Assembly (NCBI RefSeq): GCF_001522545.3
Contig: NC_031783.1
Location: 8,395,433 to 8,459,432 of the forward strand
Direction of reading: 5' to 3'
Origin: Parus major
Lineage: Eukaryota; Chordata; Aves; Passeriformes; Paridae
DNA: 64,000 nucleotides
In this document: piece after piece, positions 34,901 through 46,400 of the stretch
How positions within the stretch are numbered: position 1 is the stretch's first letter
Layout of the letters: each line of letters opens with the position of its first letter
Made by a program: the position numbers and the translations under genes
Notes under the pieces: generated by a model
What the model was told of the DNA's origin: nothing
The model's database searches: none
Seen by the model: only the letters and a program-made list of their open reading frames with translations

Positions 34901-37900
34901 GTAGTTGTGCTTTTGCTATCACAGTTTATATTGCTTTCCAGCAAGCTGTGGCTACCAGCAAAGGCTTAAACCCAGAAGGTCACACAAATATTCACTGTTA
35001 TTTACATCAAGTGTAGGAGTGAACTTTGCCTTCAAAGCTAAGACCCCTCCAGGGCTTCAGGCAGTTCTGGTCTGCAGGAGAGACAGGTCAGTTGTTTGGA
35101 CAAGATTCTTGACTCTCTTTATTTGCCTGGAGATTTTGCTGCTAAGTCATGGCTTTTTCATCATGCTAGCGTTGCACTCTGGTTTCAAAACAAAAGATCT
35201 TTCTAAGGAAGTATCAGTGTGCTAAACTACATTATATCTATGCTGAACTATAATCTATTAAGCATATTTGGAACTTTTAAAATGTATTTTGTTACATGTC
35301 TGTCACCTGTATTACTGGAGGTGGCATATCTGTGTAATTTTTTCCTTCTTTTTGGCCATTTTTCTAAAAAGACACTTTGTTCTGGGAGCTCATTTTACTG
35401 CTTGGATTTAATGCTGACTGACTTTGGAGTATTTGAGAATCTGACTCTGTCTTTATCTCAGAACTCTGTATTTCACTGTGAATTTCACTACACTACCACT
35501 GCTTTATTTGCTTAGGGAGACTATACAGAATCTGATATAATTGCCTTTAATCTTTTAACTGTTAAGAGTTATTGTTTTTATTTTCAATATACAGAGAAAA
35601 CTGTGGCCCTGTCATGAGCCCAAGTACAGGGTCACTGAGCAAAAGTCTTGGCTGTTTTTATTGATCGAGTAACCTTGTATTGTATTTCTGCTCTGCCAGT
35701 GCACTGTCTGAAACATAGCAAGTTATCTTCTCCTAAGTGGATTGAAGAGTGCTATGGGAGTTCAGCTACTGTTTATTGCATTCTTAGCTGCAGCACAGAG
35801 GAGGAATCCTGTGAGGAAAGGATAGTTTTGATAAATAATTTATACTGTTTTCTTTAAGGTTTAGGGGTTTTTATAACTAGTGGAAAACTAAGTCATGCTC
35901 TTTTGCTCTGTATGTGTCTCGGCAAAGTGGGAGAAAAGCAGAGTGTAATGGAGAAGAGCATATAATAAAGTTCAAGTCATAGAGCAAACTCTTCACCATA
36001 TCCTGTAAGAATACAATAAGGACAATTTTATTTAGAAATTTTCTAGGGAACTAAGTGGTTATCTTCCTGCAAGCAAAAATGTGTCCAGGAGAAACTGAGC
36101 TTATTGCTGCTTGTTTCTACCATGTTGTTCTATTTCAGACTGAATTACCAGGACACTGAATCTTTGAATCATGGAGTGGTTTGGGTTGGAAGGAACCTTA
36201 CAGATCATCCAGTTCCAACCCTGCTGCCATGGGCAATGACACCTTCCATGAGACCAGGTTGCTCAGAGTCCATCAAACCTGGCCTTGAACACTGCCAGGG
36301 ATGGGGCAGCCACAGCTTCTCTAAATGTAGTCCTGAAACATAATGACATTTTTATATGTAACATTTAGGGAAAAAAAAAAACCCAGACCACAGAAACTGC
36401 ATTTTAAAAATAATTCTATTACAATTTGACTCTGACTCTAAGAGAATAATCACCAGTGTCTGAGGTAATGCTGGCATGTCCCTTTCCACTGTTCAGGACA
36501 GTATCTCGTGCCCATAATGGGCAACACACTGCTAATTAATCAAATCCTGCTTACAAGTGTAAGCAGCAAAGTGGTAAAAGCTGTTGATGAACAGCTAGTT
36601 CACTTCTATGTTAGTAGGAACGACACCAGTATAAAAATTATAGATACAATACTAGAAAAATTCAACTTACATCTAAATGAAATCAAGGCCTTTGACTGTT
36701 GTAATTTTGTGGAAGCAGAATTATGCCTTTCATGGGGTAACTGGCTGACAAAGAATAGATATCATGTAATGCAGTCCAATTATTTCAAATAACAGATTAA
36801 TGGCTCTCCTGTTGTGTGGGTGGGATTGCCAGTCAGCCTATTTGCAGCTGATGGCAGGTGTGAATCAGGTTGATGGAATAAATTTTCTTCTGCATGACCC
36901 TTCATGCTCCTCTTCTGCTCTATTATTTTGGTCAGTGGGTTGGTTTTATAGTGCTATGCTTTTCTAAAGGCACTAATACCCTTCAGCAAAAGGCTTTAAA
37001 TTTTAATTAATTTAAAGAATTAGCATCTCACTGCAATGTCATTCTCAGGAGTCCTTGGTAAGCAAAGTGACCACCTAATAGACATATTTATATTTTCAAC
37101 TGGATTTGTCAATAGTGTGGATTTCATTTCTGTGTAAGCTGAAAACTGTAAACCTCTGTGACTTTGCTTTTACCTCAGGCCCAGCAAAGAGGATGGCTGT
37201 CACATATTTGCCCAGCCACAGCCTTGTGAAAAAACTTATATTCTCATCCTGGGTTACACAAAAGTATATAATAATAGTTTTCTTTTCTGATTCCCCTTCC
37301 ACAGGTTCGTTGTGATAGTGAAATACAAGAGCTACGTCAGTGGCAAAAGAAGCTGAGACAGGAGAGACACATTACTGAGGTAGTGAAAAAATTCTGGATT
37401 AAACAGGAAGCCAAAGGCAAGTGCATTAAATTGTGGGGTTGGTTGGCTTGTTTTTACACTGTGTTGAATTTTTATACTTTGAGTTGTATTAAAAAATAGG
37501 CCACACAGTAGGACACTAATCCTAAGAGAGAAGGTAATTCTGGTGGAAATGCTTGGCTGTTTCTTTACAGTTAATACTTCTTCTACTTGAGTTGCCTGTG
37601 CAGCTGAAAGTGGCAATGAAAAATACAATATACAATTCAATAATTTCAGGAAACTATGAAAATTTGCTGGCACAGTGTTTTCTAGGCAGGATTAGACACC
37701 TACCAGCTACTCATCACATAAGGCTGATTTTTACCAGATGGGTTGTAGTACAGTTTTTCTAAACTGTCACATTTCTATCCGGTTAATATTCTATTGGCAC
37801 TTTCCTGTAGTTATTTACAGCAGAACAGATCTAAAAAAGCAAAAAAAACAAAAAAACCCCAAACAAACCCAAACAGCCTAAAAAATTGCCAAGGGAAATA

Positions 37901-40900
37901 AGGCCAGATTGCTTCAAGAACTGACACTGTCATATGCTATTTTTTTTTCCCTATTTGTGGACAGGAGAGTGATAATTTTTGGTGATAAGAGTTCGTTACA
38001 AAGGCTGTGTAGATTCTCCAAACATGTATTTATATTTATGTTGCAGTTTTAATCTATGAAATATCAGGTTTTATTTAGCAATCCTTGAAACTGCCTAAGG
38101 GATATTTTATAGCTGAAAATAATTAATTCAGAGGAAGAAAATTATACATCACAACTGGGGAAAACTGTGTTTATATGTGTGTGTGTATATATGGGGTGTT
38201 CATATGCAGTAAGGGAAGTAGAATTCTTGGTTTTAGTAGCTTAGACCTAGAAGATTAAATCATGTAGTAACAGTGCACAAAAATGATGAAAAGATAAAAT
38301 CAGTGAGACATTAAGTTGTCTTCTAGCAGATTTGACTGACATATAAAGAAAATTTTGGCACAGCAACCAAAATTTTCTTCAAGTGGGATTTCATAGCCTT
38401 TCTACTATAGTTTATTATGAGCTGACTTGGTAAAAATGTGTAGGCATTTTTTCTTTTTGAAAGAAAACACAGATATATCTGGATTTAAGTATCTGAAAAC
38501 AGTGAACTCTAATTTCCTTTCATAAAATTATCCTCGTTATAAATTTAAAATATAAAAGATGAATTTTTCTCTTTGTAATACCTAGTTAATTCTGTCAGTG
38601 TTAATTGTTGGAGAATTGCATTCCTGGAGGTAATGACAGAGGTTGACCTTGCAGGTTTGCTAATGCCTTTTAAGTGATTACAATTTAATGTTTGTGCCGT
38701 AGACTCTGTTTACAACTTGTTAATATTTTTATCGTCTCATCAAGGCATGTTTTTTCACTCATTCCATTGTCCATGGTACCAGTAAGAGATGCATGTTTCC
38801 CACTTCCAAGAAACAAACCTATATATTCACAATACAGCAATGTGAAAAAGGATGAATATGATTTTAGATGATTACACAGTCATAGCTTGCAGTCTTCATG
38901 CATATAAAATCTTAAAGGTGAAAATTACAAGTTCATTTTCAGAGGACAAGTGAACCCATTCTCAAAATGCTGCAGTGAAGACAAATAGGGGTAAGGGTGG
39001 ACTGTGTCATTTGACAGTTGAATTGATTAAAACTCCTGTGTCTGAAGAAATTTAATCTTTCTATATTTAAGTTGTTTTGGAGACTTACGTAGTGATAAGA
39101 CTTCCTTTGCCAATTGTTTCAAAAGGAAAAACAAATTTCCTTTTAATCACTCTCACAGAGCTTTCCTGTCATCAAATAATTTATTTTAGGACTGCAGAAC
39201 ACACAGCTGTTTCACCACTTCAAAGAAAGTTGCAAAATTGCCCCTTTTCAATTTTTTTCCTTAAACCAATATAAGTTTATACTGCTTATATCACATCATC
39301 TTTCAATATTATCACAGTGTTTCTGTAATTTCTTAACTGAGCTCTGCTAAGTTAAGAGTATCCACACATCAAATAGCCTTGGGGCCCAGACAGATGGCTA
39401 TTTGGAAACAGCTGTACAAGTTTGAGAAGTTACTGTCCAGGGGTTTTCATTATCAATATCAGCTGTGATGCCATAATTCATCTTGTTAGTGCTCCAGCTG
39501 CTCTTTTTTCTGCTGTTATTCTCCTGCTGTTTATTGGTGTCGTTAAACCCTATTGCATTGTAAAGTCAGCAGGGTTAGTTTAACTGCTTTTACCAGTGGT
39601 TCCATCCAACCCAGCTGACTTCGTGCTGAAGTGGATTGTGAACACCCACACAGTAATGAATGGCATAACTCAACTACTTTTTAACCTTGTCTTTCTAAGC
39701 ATTTGTTTCAACCAAATTAATTAATTTGGTTAATTCAATTAATCCCCTTTAATTAAACCACTGAACTCTTTGCATCGAGCAGACAAAGGATTTATTGTTA
39801 CTAAAAACTCAGATATCACAAATAAAGCATTAAGATTCATGGTCAAAGGGAAAAAGAATAACATTTTTAAGTAGATACAGCATTTTATTGTGAAATTAAC
39901 CACATTAGGAAATATAATAAAGGATCTCTTTAATTTGTATATGGCTGTTTATTAGATGCTGTAAACAGTGTTGAATCTAACTGTAGGGGATGAATGGTGA
40001 GCTGCCAAATAGCTTTTAGAAAATGATGACTCGAGCAGTAATGTGATTCTATTGACACTACTAGAAAGATCAGCATACCTTCCACGGAAATATCAGCCAA
40101 AGCCTCAGTTAATGTGAGCTAACAGGCAGAGTCTGCTTTCTTGGGATTTTCAGCACAATGAAACCTTATTGCAAGGGTATGTTCTAGGTAAAAACATAAT
40201 TTTATGAAATGGTGTTTGTAGACGATACTCAAAAAAAAAAAGATAGTAAGAAGACATTAGAATTGTAAACTCGTTGTAATTAACAAATCCAAAAAGTAAT
40301 TCTTCATTTATTTTTCGTGTTTCAGAAAGTGCGTTAAGCCACGTCCGTTAGTTTTGAAACAAACAGTTGAGTTTTCATTAGAACTAGAGCAGAATGAAAC
40401 ACTTGTGGCGGGTGTTTTGTTTCTGCAGTGGAGCCCAGGAGCCTGGTTTAGAAGGGGAGATGCAGCCCCGTTCCGAAGGCAGCGCTGTGCCCCCGAGGCC
40501 GCTGCCATTCCCCGCTCCCTGCCAGCGGCGCTGCCGGCTGCCTTCGGCACGGTCCTCGGCTCTGCTCCGCCGCCCTCGGCAGGCTTTTCTGCTGGATCAG
40601 CCTGCCAGGCTCAGCCGGCAGTGACACCCTTTCCACCCACAGCAAGGGCTGCGGGCAGCACACAGCCCGGGGAGGAGAGGGCCGTGAGGGCCGCTCGCTG
40701 TGAGGCGAGCCCGGGGAGCTGCGGGCCCGGCCCCACAGCACGGCCAGCTCTCCCACTCCTCACCGTGAAACCCTTCCGTCCTCTCTCAGACCGGCTTTTA
40801 TACCCTTTACTATTAGTTCTGCAAAGTGCTCTAGGATAGAAAGTGTGAAAACTGCATGAAAATCACTTTATGCATTAATAGCACCTTGCAGGACTGTTGA

Positions 40901-43240
40901 CCTCTTTTAATGCATATGCTGGCAAAATTTCTTTCTGAGTGCGAAGAAAAAAGTGTGTTTCTTTCAGCATATATCCAGGATCATAAAGCTGCAGCATTCT
41001 TGGCTGACATTTTATTTGCTATACTGCTCCACTGCTGTGTAAAATTACATTCCACAAAATGAACTATATTTAAGGTATGACAGTCTTTACTCTGAACAAT
41101 TTCAGACTGAAAATGTAGAGATAAGCATAACACTTAAGACTCAGTTTAGTGGCTCACAGCTTTAGACTTGAAGGGAGAAAGAATTTTCTCTAGTATAGCA
41201 CAGCTGATGGGATAAATTTGTTCCAGAATTTTTTACAGAATTAAAAAATCGTTTGCTTTCTACAGAAAATGCAGTTAATTAAAACTCAACCTCCAGAGAA
41301 TGTGAGTGAACAGCAGATTGTGCTTCTGAGCACTGTTTTGTGCAGATTTAGTACTGATGGGACAGCACTGGAAAGGAAAAAGTGTCTGTCCTACAGTGCA
41401 AGGAATTTGTAAAGTATTTAAACTTTTTAATGAAAATACCAAAATCTTGGTTCATCACTTCTGTGACCAAAACACTCTGCTGACACTCTGTTGCAATGGT
41501 TACTTCTCTGCTGTTGGAAAGACCAATGCTGTTCTTACACAAACAGCATTTTCAGCTATGCTGTCCTAAGTGAATTTTTTCGTGTTCTTCTTATCTGCAA
41601 AAAAAAATTTGTAACATTTTAGTTTTGAAAATCAGTGTTTTTAGGGAAAATAGTAAAATAAATAAATAGTCCTGAGTTTATGGCAATACCTATTGTGACC
41701 CTGTTAGCTGGCAGGTCTTATAAATCAACCATAGCCTGGGCTATGCAAGGCACTTGAGTAACAGAGAAAGCACAGTGTGTGGAAAATGTAGTTAAATCAA
41801 AATAAGACAGAAAGTAATCTTCACAGCAGGTGAGGAGGGTGATTTCCAGATACAGGAGGGAATATTCTTTTACATTCCATTCAATTTTCAAGCTGTATTT
41901 TTCCTTTGGCAGTAAAAGTCATTACTTACCTATCTGGAGAGATTTGAAAAATACTTCTTTCGTGGAAACAATCTTTTCCCTTGGGAAGATGCATCCAGCA
42001 ATACTCTGTAGAACTCAAAATGGAGGTGTTCTGGAAAATCCTTGCAAATATGAGTGAGAGGAAAGGGAGAACAGGCTGCATATTTGTGGTGCTAGAGCAG
42101 GAACAGATGCATAGTGTCAAGAAGCAAAGAAATGCAGTTACTCCTTATACAGCTGTGATGTCTCCACCTGAATGATGAGGAAGGATTCAAAAGCTTAATA
42201 TCAAGTTAAGCTGAACAGGGGAAGTCTAGTCTGCATACTTTTGAAGGATGCAATCATATCACATCAAAGCAGAATTAATGGGAGAAGAGAAAAATGCTAA
42301 ATTCAGAAAAAATGGCTACACTGTGAAACTTCTTTAAATTCATTCCATAAACATCCTTATTATTGGGGGCCATAAATGAAGTTACAACCACATGCATGTT
42401 TGTAGGACTGAGTTGTTTCCCAAAGGAAATATTGAAGAGAGGATATCTTTGTAAATGGGAAATCTTACACTAGGCTTAAGAAAATATTTAAAATTACTGC
42501 AGGTAATTTTAATGTTGGATTAGGAAAAGGCATAGTCTGAATAGCTAATGGATTTCTTAAAAACTGCATCTCTGTGGTTTATTTAGGAAAATTCAGCCCT
42601 GTAAAATACAAGGAATTAGTTTTATGTGAGAGTTTCTTTTTTCCCCCCACCACTTTCACCAAGGGTGGTTGAAATAATTGAGGAAGATTTTAAACAAAAT
42701 AATTGTTTCTAATTTCATCTCCTTTTACTGCAGCTGTAATTCTTTAATTAATCTCATAGTGGAATTCTTTTAAGTGATGACCTCCTCATATTCTAAGGTT
42801 TTTCACTTTTAATCTGTTATATAAAAAATTAGATACACACACATATATTAAGATCTTATATGTTGAATGTATTTTTTCTAATAATTTCAAACCAAGCTTT
42901 ATAAACAGGTTAAAAGTGGAAGGTTCCTTGCTGTCACTAGGACACTGCACTTAAAATAATTTCACTCTACCTATTTCTAAAAACATGATTGTATTTACAG
43001 GTATTTGGTTTTTCTTTCTGAAAACAAAAGTGCTGCAGTCAAAATAGGGGCAAATATATGATTACTTTTGATTCAAAAGCACATCTATAAAATTTGACTT
43101 ACATAGAAGAAGACATTAAAATTTCTATTTTTTTTTAAGAAAAAAAGAAAAGAAAATTAAAGAACAAAGCAGTACCAAAGGCCGAGTATGTGCTGGTGGT
43201 TTTCATCAAGCCTAATTCAAAATGCTTGAGATGTTTCTGA
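13861..43240 (+). CDS. IQCK: IQCK, IQ motif-containing protein K (nine exons)
   Basis: The exons 13861-13906, 15177-15223, 15847-15973, 17295-17392, 22760-22812, 22926-23003, 31923-32007, 37305-37416 and 43140-43240 join without a frame break to 248 residues (human about 287). Residues about 76-127 (REYLEFYIFPVLLPGLAALV, then KRTKFIPSDFLTEWLYNKNP) resemble the Dpy-30/RIIa-type dimerisation-docking motif. SFTELFSIPFV is a conserved IQCK stretch. Residues 170-180 (IQSFWRGYRVR) form an IQ motif, the usual calmodulin-binding signature, split by the exon 7/8 junction. EIQELRQWQKKLRQ then starts a charged helix. The molecular role is not well established. The Dpy-30-like fold and the X-box promoter suggest a cilium or flagellum component, which is inference. 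The N-terminus diverges from the mammalian one and the last exon is the least certain. Confidence 0.9.
13907..15176 (+). other. IQCK: IQCK intron 1
   Basis: A 1.3-kb intron. The first 400 bases belong to the CpG island; the rest is AT-rich without recognised features. Confidence 0.75.
15177..15223 (+). CDS. IQCK: IQCK exon 2
   Basis: After a long T tract and cttttag, the exon completes a GAG codon and encodes EHEAQFLDVPQSKQGS, ending TCA/gtaagt in phase 0. E-(Y/H)-E-A aligns with the mammalian KEYEAE segment. Confidence 0.75.
15224..15846 (+). other. IQCK: IQCK intron 2
   Basis: A 623-base GT-AG intron, AT-rich, nothing recognised. Confidence 0.75.
15847..15973 (+). CDS. IQCK: IQCK exon 3
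   Basis: Starts after ttttgaacag with VPLERAKLQPLLMEQLFSD and ends DPPDPKK plus one base before gtaagt. It aligns with the mammalian segment containing VEEMLFHGFSAEHY, with substantial divergence. Confidence 0.8.
15974..17294 (+). other. IQCK: IQCK intron 3
   Basis: A 1.3-kb GT-AG intron with no recognised element. Confidence 0.8.
17295..17392 (+). CDS. IQCK: IQCK exon 4 (Dpy-30-like segment)
   Basis: Opens after tgttttgttcag and encodes CSPREYLEFYIFPVLLPGL followed by AALVEEAEKEKCFE, ending GAG/gttagt. It is strongly conserved with mammalian IQCK. Confidence 0.93.
17393..22759 (+). other. IQCK: IQCK intron 4
   Basis: A 5.4-kb GT-AG intron. It contains a purine-rich strand-biased stretch at about 19240-19740, a perfect 12-base-arm inverted repeat at 21971-22000, and an unusually long antisense reading frame (22068-22568, minus strand) with no recognised homology. 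Confidence 0.8.
21971..22000. repeat. perfect inverted repeat, 12-base arms
   Basis: AGGAAATCCTTA at 21971-21982 and its exact complement at 21989-22000 flank six A residues. A transcript could form a 12-bp hairpin. Confidence 0.9.
22760..22812 (+). CDS. IQCK: IQCK exon 5
   Basis: Acceptor ctatctttag, then GKRTKFIPSDFLTEWLY plus two bases, donor AA/gtaagt. Strongly conserved. Confidence 0.92.
22926..23003 (+). CDS. IQCK: IQCK exon 6
   Basis: Acceptor ttctttag; the exon completes Asn124, then KNPKRKDESFTELFSIPFV and KDWLKD, donor CCA/gtaagt. Separated from exon 5 by a short 113-base intron. Confidence 0.92.
23004..31922 (+). other. IQCK: IQCK intron 6
   Basis: An 8.9-kb AT-rich GT-AG intron. 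I see AT-rich inverted sequence near 24736-24760 and A-rich tracts near 25137-25175. No gene or intact repeat was recognised. Confidence 0.8.
31923..32007 (+). CDS. IQCK: IQCK exon 7 (start of IQ motif)
   Basis: Acceptor tatttttttttaag; encodes (H)PRPPTPLSLLISEEEASIL and IQSFWRGYR, ending CGG/gtaaga in phase 0. Carries the core of the IQ motif. Confidence 0.92.
32008..37304 (+). other. IQCK: IQCK intron 7
   Basis: A 5.3-kb GT-AG intron, AT-rich, with a CR1 fragment at about 36165-36322. Confidence 0.8.
36165..36322 (-). mobile_element. CR1 LINE 3' fragment (minus orientation)
   Basis: Recognisable avian CR1 3' sequence read as the complement: ATGGAGTGGTTTGGGTTGG, AGATCATCCAGTTCCAACC, GGGATGGGGCAGCCAC. 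Only about 160 bases remain, without a reverse transcriptase frame, so it is a dead 5'-truncated copy. Confidence 0.88.
37305..37416 (+). CDS. IQCK: IQCK exon 8 (end of IQ motif, charged helix)
   Basis: Acceptor ccccttccacag; encodes VRCDSEIQELRQWQKKLRQ then ERHITEVVKKFWIKQEAK. The exon appears to end CCAAAG/gcaagt, a GC donor with otherwise ideal consensus. Without a splice the frame runs into intronic sequence to a stop about 80 bases on. Confidence 0.9.
39710..39731. repeat. 22-base perfect palindrome
   Basis: AACCAAATTAA at 39710-39720 is followed directly by its complement, with no spacer. More AATTAA-type sequence follows to about 39757. Confidence 0.9.
40400..40800. promoter_or_regulatory. 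isolated CpG-rich block in IQCK intron 8
   Basis: About 400 bases of high GC and dense CpG, bounded on both sides by AT-rich intron. Several frames are open, as expected from GC content, and none resembles a known protein. It could be an alternative promoter or a recombination-associated GC island. Confidence 0.55.
43140..43240 (+). CDS. IQCK: IQCK terminal exon (probable)
   Basis: Acceptor atttttttttaag; joined in phase to exon 8 it encodes EKKKRKLKNKAVPKAEYVL and further residues to TGA 43238-43240. The lysine-rich start followed by KAVPKA lines up with the mammalian ending (K-rich, DAVPAAK), which is why this exon was chosen over two shorter candidates. The last residues do not match. Confidence 0.6.
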
Positions 43241-43407
43241 AAGTTTAATCTTGGCACTAACAGCTGAGAATGTAGTGATAAAAGTCATAAGACTCACGAC
43301 ACAGAATCCAATTTATTGGTCCACACCCTGGACTCAGACATCTTTGAAAATTTATAAAGATTACAGTAACATTTAATTTCTGAAACTACATTGAGAATGT
43401 TTGAAAA

Positions 43408-43413
43408 AATAAA
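43408..43413 (+). terminator. IQCK: IQCK poly(A) signal (probable)
   Basis: AATAAA 168 bases after the proposed stop, consistent with a short 3'UTR from 43241 to about 43435. Confidence 0.5.
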
Positions 43414-43440
43414 AAGGAAAGATGATCATTTAGATAAACT

Positions 43441-46400
43441 ACAGCATGTGATCTTCTGAACTGTGCTTATACAGGCACAGCAGCGGGCCTGTGAGCACAA
43501 GTCTGAACTAATCCTCCAGTACCAAAGCTGTATATTCACTCATCACTCTGCAGTTGTTAATAATCATTTGTAATGGAAAAAAAAAGGACAATTGCAATTT
43601 GGTGATTTTTCTGTAATTATATAAACACCTTCTTTTTTGGTTTTTCTTTTTTTTATTAAGGAGAGAAATTCTTCATGGGTTCTGCAATCTCCTTTGTTTC
43701 CTTTTTCTGCTTTTAACCTTAAAAGTGAAAAACATTGGAACATCTTTATTAAAAATGCTGCTGGTGTCTTCTGTAAGCCATTTAGATAAGCAAACCCCAA
43801 ATTTCTATTTATAACTCTGGGATGTGTTAGAAGCCTGGAGAAAAGGCTGTCACCAACTGAAAAAGAAAGTGTCCAAATAGTCCTGCAGCAAAACTAGATT
43901 TGAGACTCTTGGTTAAAAAAAAAAGGAGGGGGAAGTGGGGCAGGGAAAGGAAGACCACAAGGTGTTAGTGGAGTGTTAAAATACAACTCAGAGAACACAA
44001 AGAAGTGGGTGACAGATTGCAGAACACGGGAGCTGCTTGCCCTGACTCCCTTGAAACCCTCCCTGTGGCATCAGTCACCTGGATGTCTTTTCTGACATAA
44101 CAGTCTGCTTTCTTACCTGATGCTTTGTTTTAGTCTGCACAAGAGTTTAAATTTGGTAACTTAACAGAACCTATCACATTTTTGCAAATTGGAATAATGT
44201 CAGAACTAAAAGGGGCTAATGGGTATAAATGCAGTTTTCATGAAGCTGCCCAGCAAATCTGGAATTCTGGGTTTCTGCCTGTAAATCCCCAAATGCTTTT
44301 AGCTGAGGACCTGCCACTCATGAATGATTTCTATTTCTGGTCAGTTCTTTCTGTTTCCATCATTCTCTTTTTCTACCTTGACTATTTATATTGAAAAGTA
44401 CCTCATTAATCAGATGCTTTGGAAATGTGCTGGTTGCCTTCATTCTGGATTTTCTTCTCCATTCAGGATTGTGTTCCATAAACTGTTGTGTTTCTGTGGC
44501 TGTCTCTTCATAAATATCAGGTCATTGAATGATTTGGAGGACAATTGGATAATTGTAAGCAATAGTCTCCAGTACATCTAATTCTCTGAAGTTTTTTCTC
44601 TTCTGAGGTGTTCATGTCAGTTGCTCATCTACTCTAATACTTGTATCTTCCCATATTTCTCTTCTTTTTGTGCACCTTGAATTGTAAAAACGCCATTCAA
44701 ATATATTCTAATGAATTCTGAGTCTTCCTGTCAAAATCAGAAGAAAGCAATGGTGCATTGCAGAAACAAATTCTGCTGGAGATCTTTCAGCCCTTATTTC
44801 CCATATGCATCGCTGAATGTTGGTGTTTGGAAGTCTCCTGTATGTCAGCTCTGGCTTTGCTAATCTGATCCTAAGTGAATTAAAAAATGCCCTGAAACTT
44901 TTTGTCCTCTACAGTCATGAAGGCTAGACTAAGCATTTGACAAACTCTGTTCCTGATTTGGAGAATTAGGTTTGTCCTGTCCCTTTTAAAAATACATTTT
45001 GCAGAAGCCTCTTCTGCTGAGTGATCCTCTAACAGTTCCATTTCAGATTAATGACTTGCAGGAGTGTCTGTGGGTATCATTTCCATTTTATCACTTCTTT
45101 GGTTAATATATCTGTATTCAGTAGATCATTTTTCTATCACTAATGACTGAATATTTCCTGAAGTGAAAGGTTTCACTAATAATTGTATACAGGCAGCCTT
45201 CCAATAGTAAGAGGCTAAAACTATAAATGCTTTAGAAAAAAACTGTCTCTTTAAAAGTCAGGTCTTATTTCGGCAAGATTGCTGGTGGCTCCAATTTCAT
45301 GTTCAGGCTTCTTTGGCATTTCATTGGGAGGCTAGGGTGAAACTCATTTCTATATATATATATTACTCTAAGCCCCTGCTAATAAGTTATTCCAATAGAT
45401 TTTCTTTAATGGATTTTCATCTTCTTGTAGTCTGAGTCTATAATAGTTTTCATTACTGTTTTCAATTGTTTAAATTGCTAAATGTAGTTCTTAGAGTTTT
45501 GTGAAGAAGTGCACTCAATAAAGAGTGGGAGCATAAACCTTTCCTAAGCTACTGTCACAAGCCAGTTGTATTAAACAGTAGTACACAAAGTAGGTCATAG
45601 TTTATTCACTGTTATGCTGAAACAACCAAGTGTCAAACCAGAACACCAGTCCTGGACATTAAGATGAGGGGAAATTATGTCTTCCACCCAAATTAGATAA
45701 GGATGTTTGAACTTAATGCTTCTATAAATAGGACAAAAGCTCCAAGTTTTGCAGATTTTTGAATTTTCCCTTCCCAGGAGCTAATGAACAGTAAATCCAG
45801 ATACATTCCAGTGCTCCCTTTAGCCATCATCTGTGCCTCAGCATTGCAGCACAGACATCATAAACTATGTCAAATGAGCTGCATTCCCAAGAAACGTGGC
45901 AGACCAAGTAGTAGTTGACTTTATTGTAGTAGGAGTAGCAGGTCAAAAATAGCAGTTAACAGTTGTGCTCCTCCAGAACACCCCCACTTCACCTCCAAAG
46001 AAATTAATCACAGTCCTCACTAGTGCTTATTATTGCAGTAGAGGCTATAGTGTCCTATGGTTTAGAACGTGCATGTGACTAAAGCATAGTTTAACCAGGT
46101 TTTCTTACTATGAAAAAAAAAGAGTAAGGAGTAAAAAGACTGAAACATAGTCCTAAAAATTTAAACTGTTCTGATAGGAGAAACCATATGACCTGTTCAG
46201 GTAGAAAGACCAGTACTAGAAGAAATAAGTGAGATGTGAGATTTTATTTTTTCGTAACTTACACTGTTTCAGCACTTAAGGGCCTCAGTTCCTCTGTGTC
46301 TCAGGACTTCAAAGAGAAGCTGATGTTTTAGAAGAATATGAAATACTGATCATGCTGCCAAGGAGCATGATTGTTAATTCTAATATTGTACCTCCTTAAA

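Larger units (their letters stand above)
37417..43139 (+). other. IQCK: IQCK intron 8 (GC-AG)
   Basis: A 5.7-kb intron that appears to start with GC instead of GT. It holds an A-rich run near 37838-37870, a 22-base palindrome at 39710-39731 and an isolated CpG-rich block at about 40400-40800. Confidence 0.65.

Noticed and set aside
40326..40351. Alternative IQCK last exon after gtttcag, encoding ESALSHVR and a stop
   Set aside because: Fits the frame but shows no similarity to IQCK; retained only as a fallback to the 43140 exon.
40354..40839. 161-codon plus-strand frame in IQCK intron 8
   Set aside because: Same GC effect; no homology, and low-complexity Pro/Ala/Arg content.
41266..41282. 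Alternative IQCK last exon after tttctacag, encoding ENAVN and a stop
   Set aside because: In frame, but only five residues and without resemblance to the family C-terminus; the 43140 exon keeps a KAVPKA match.
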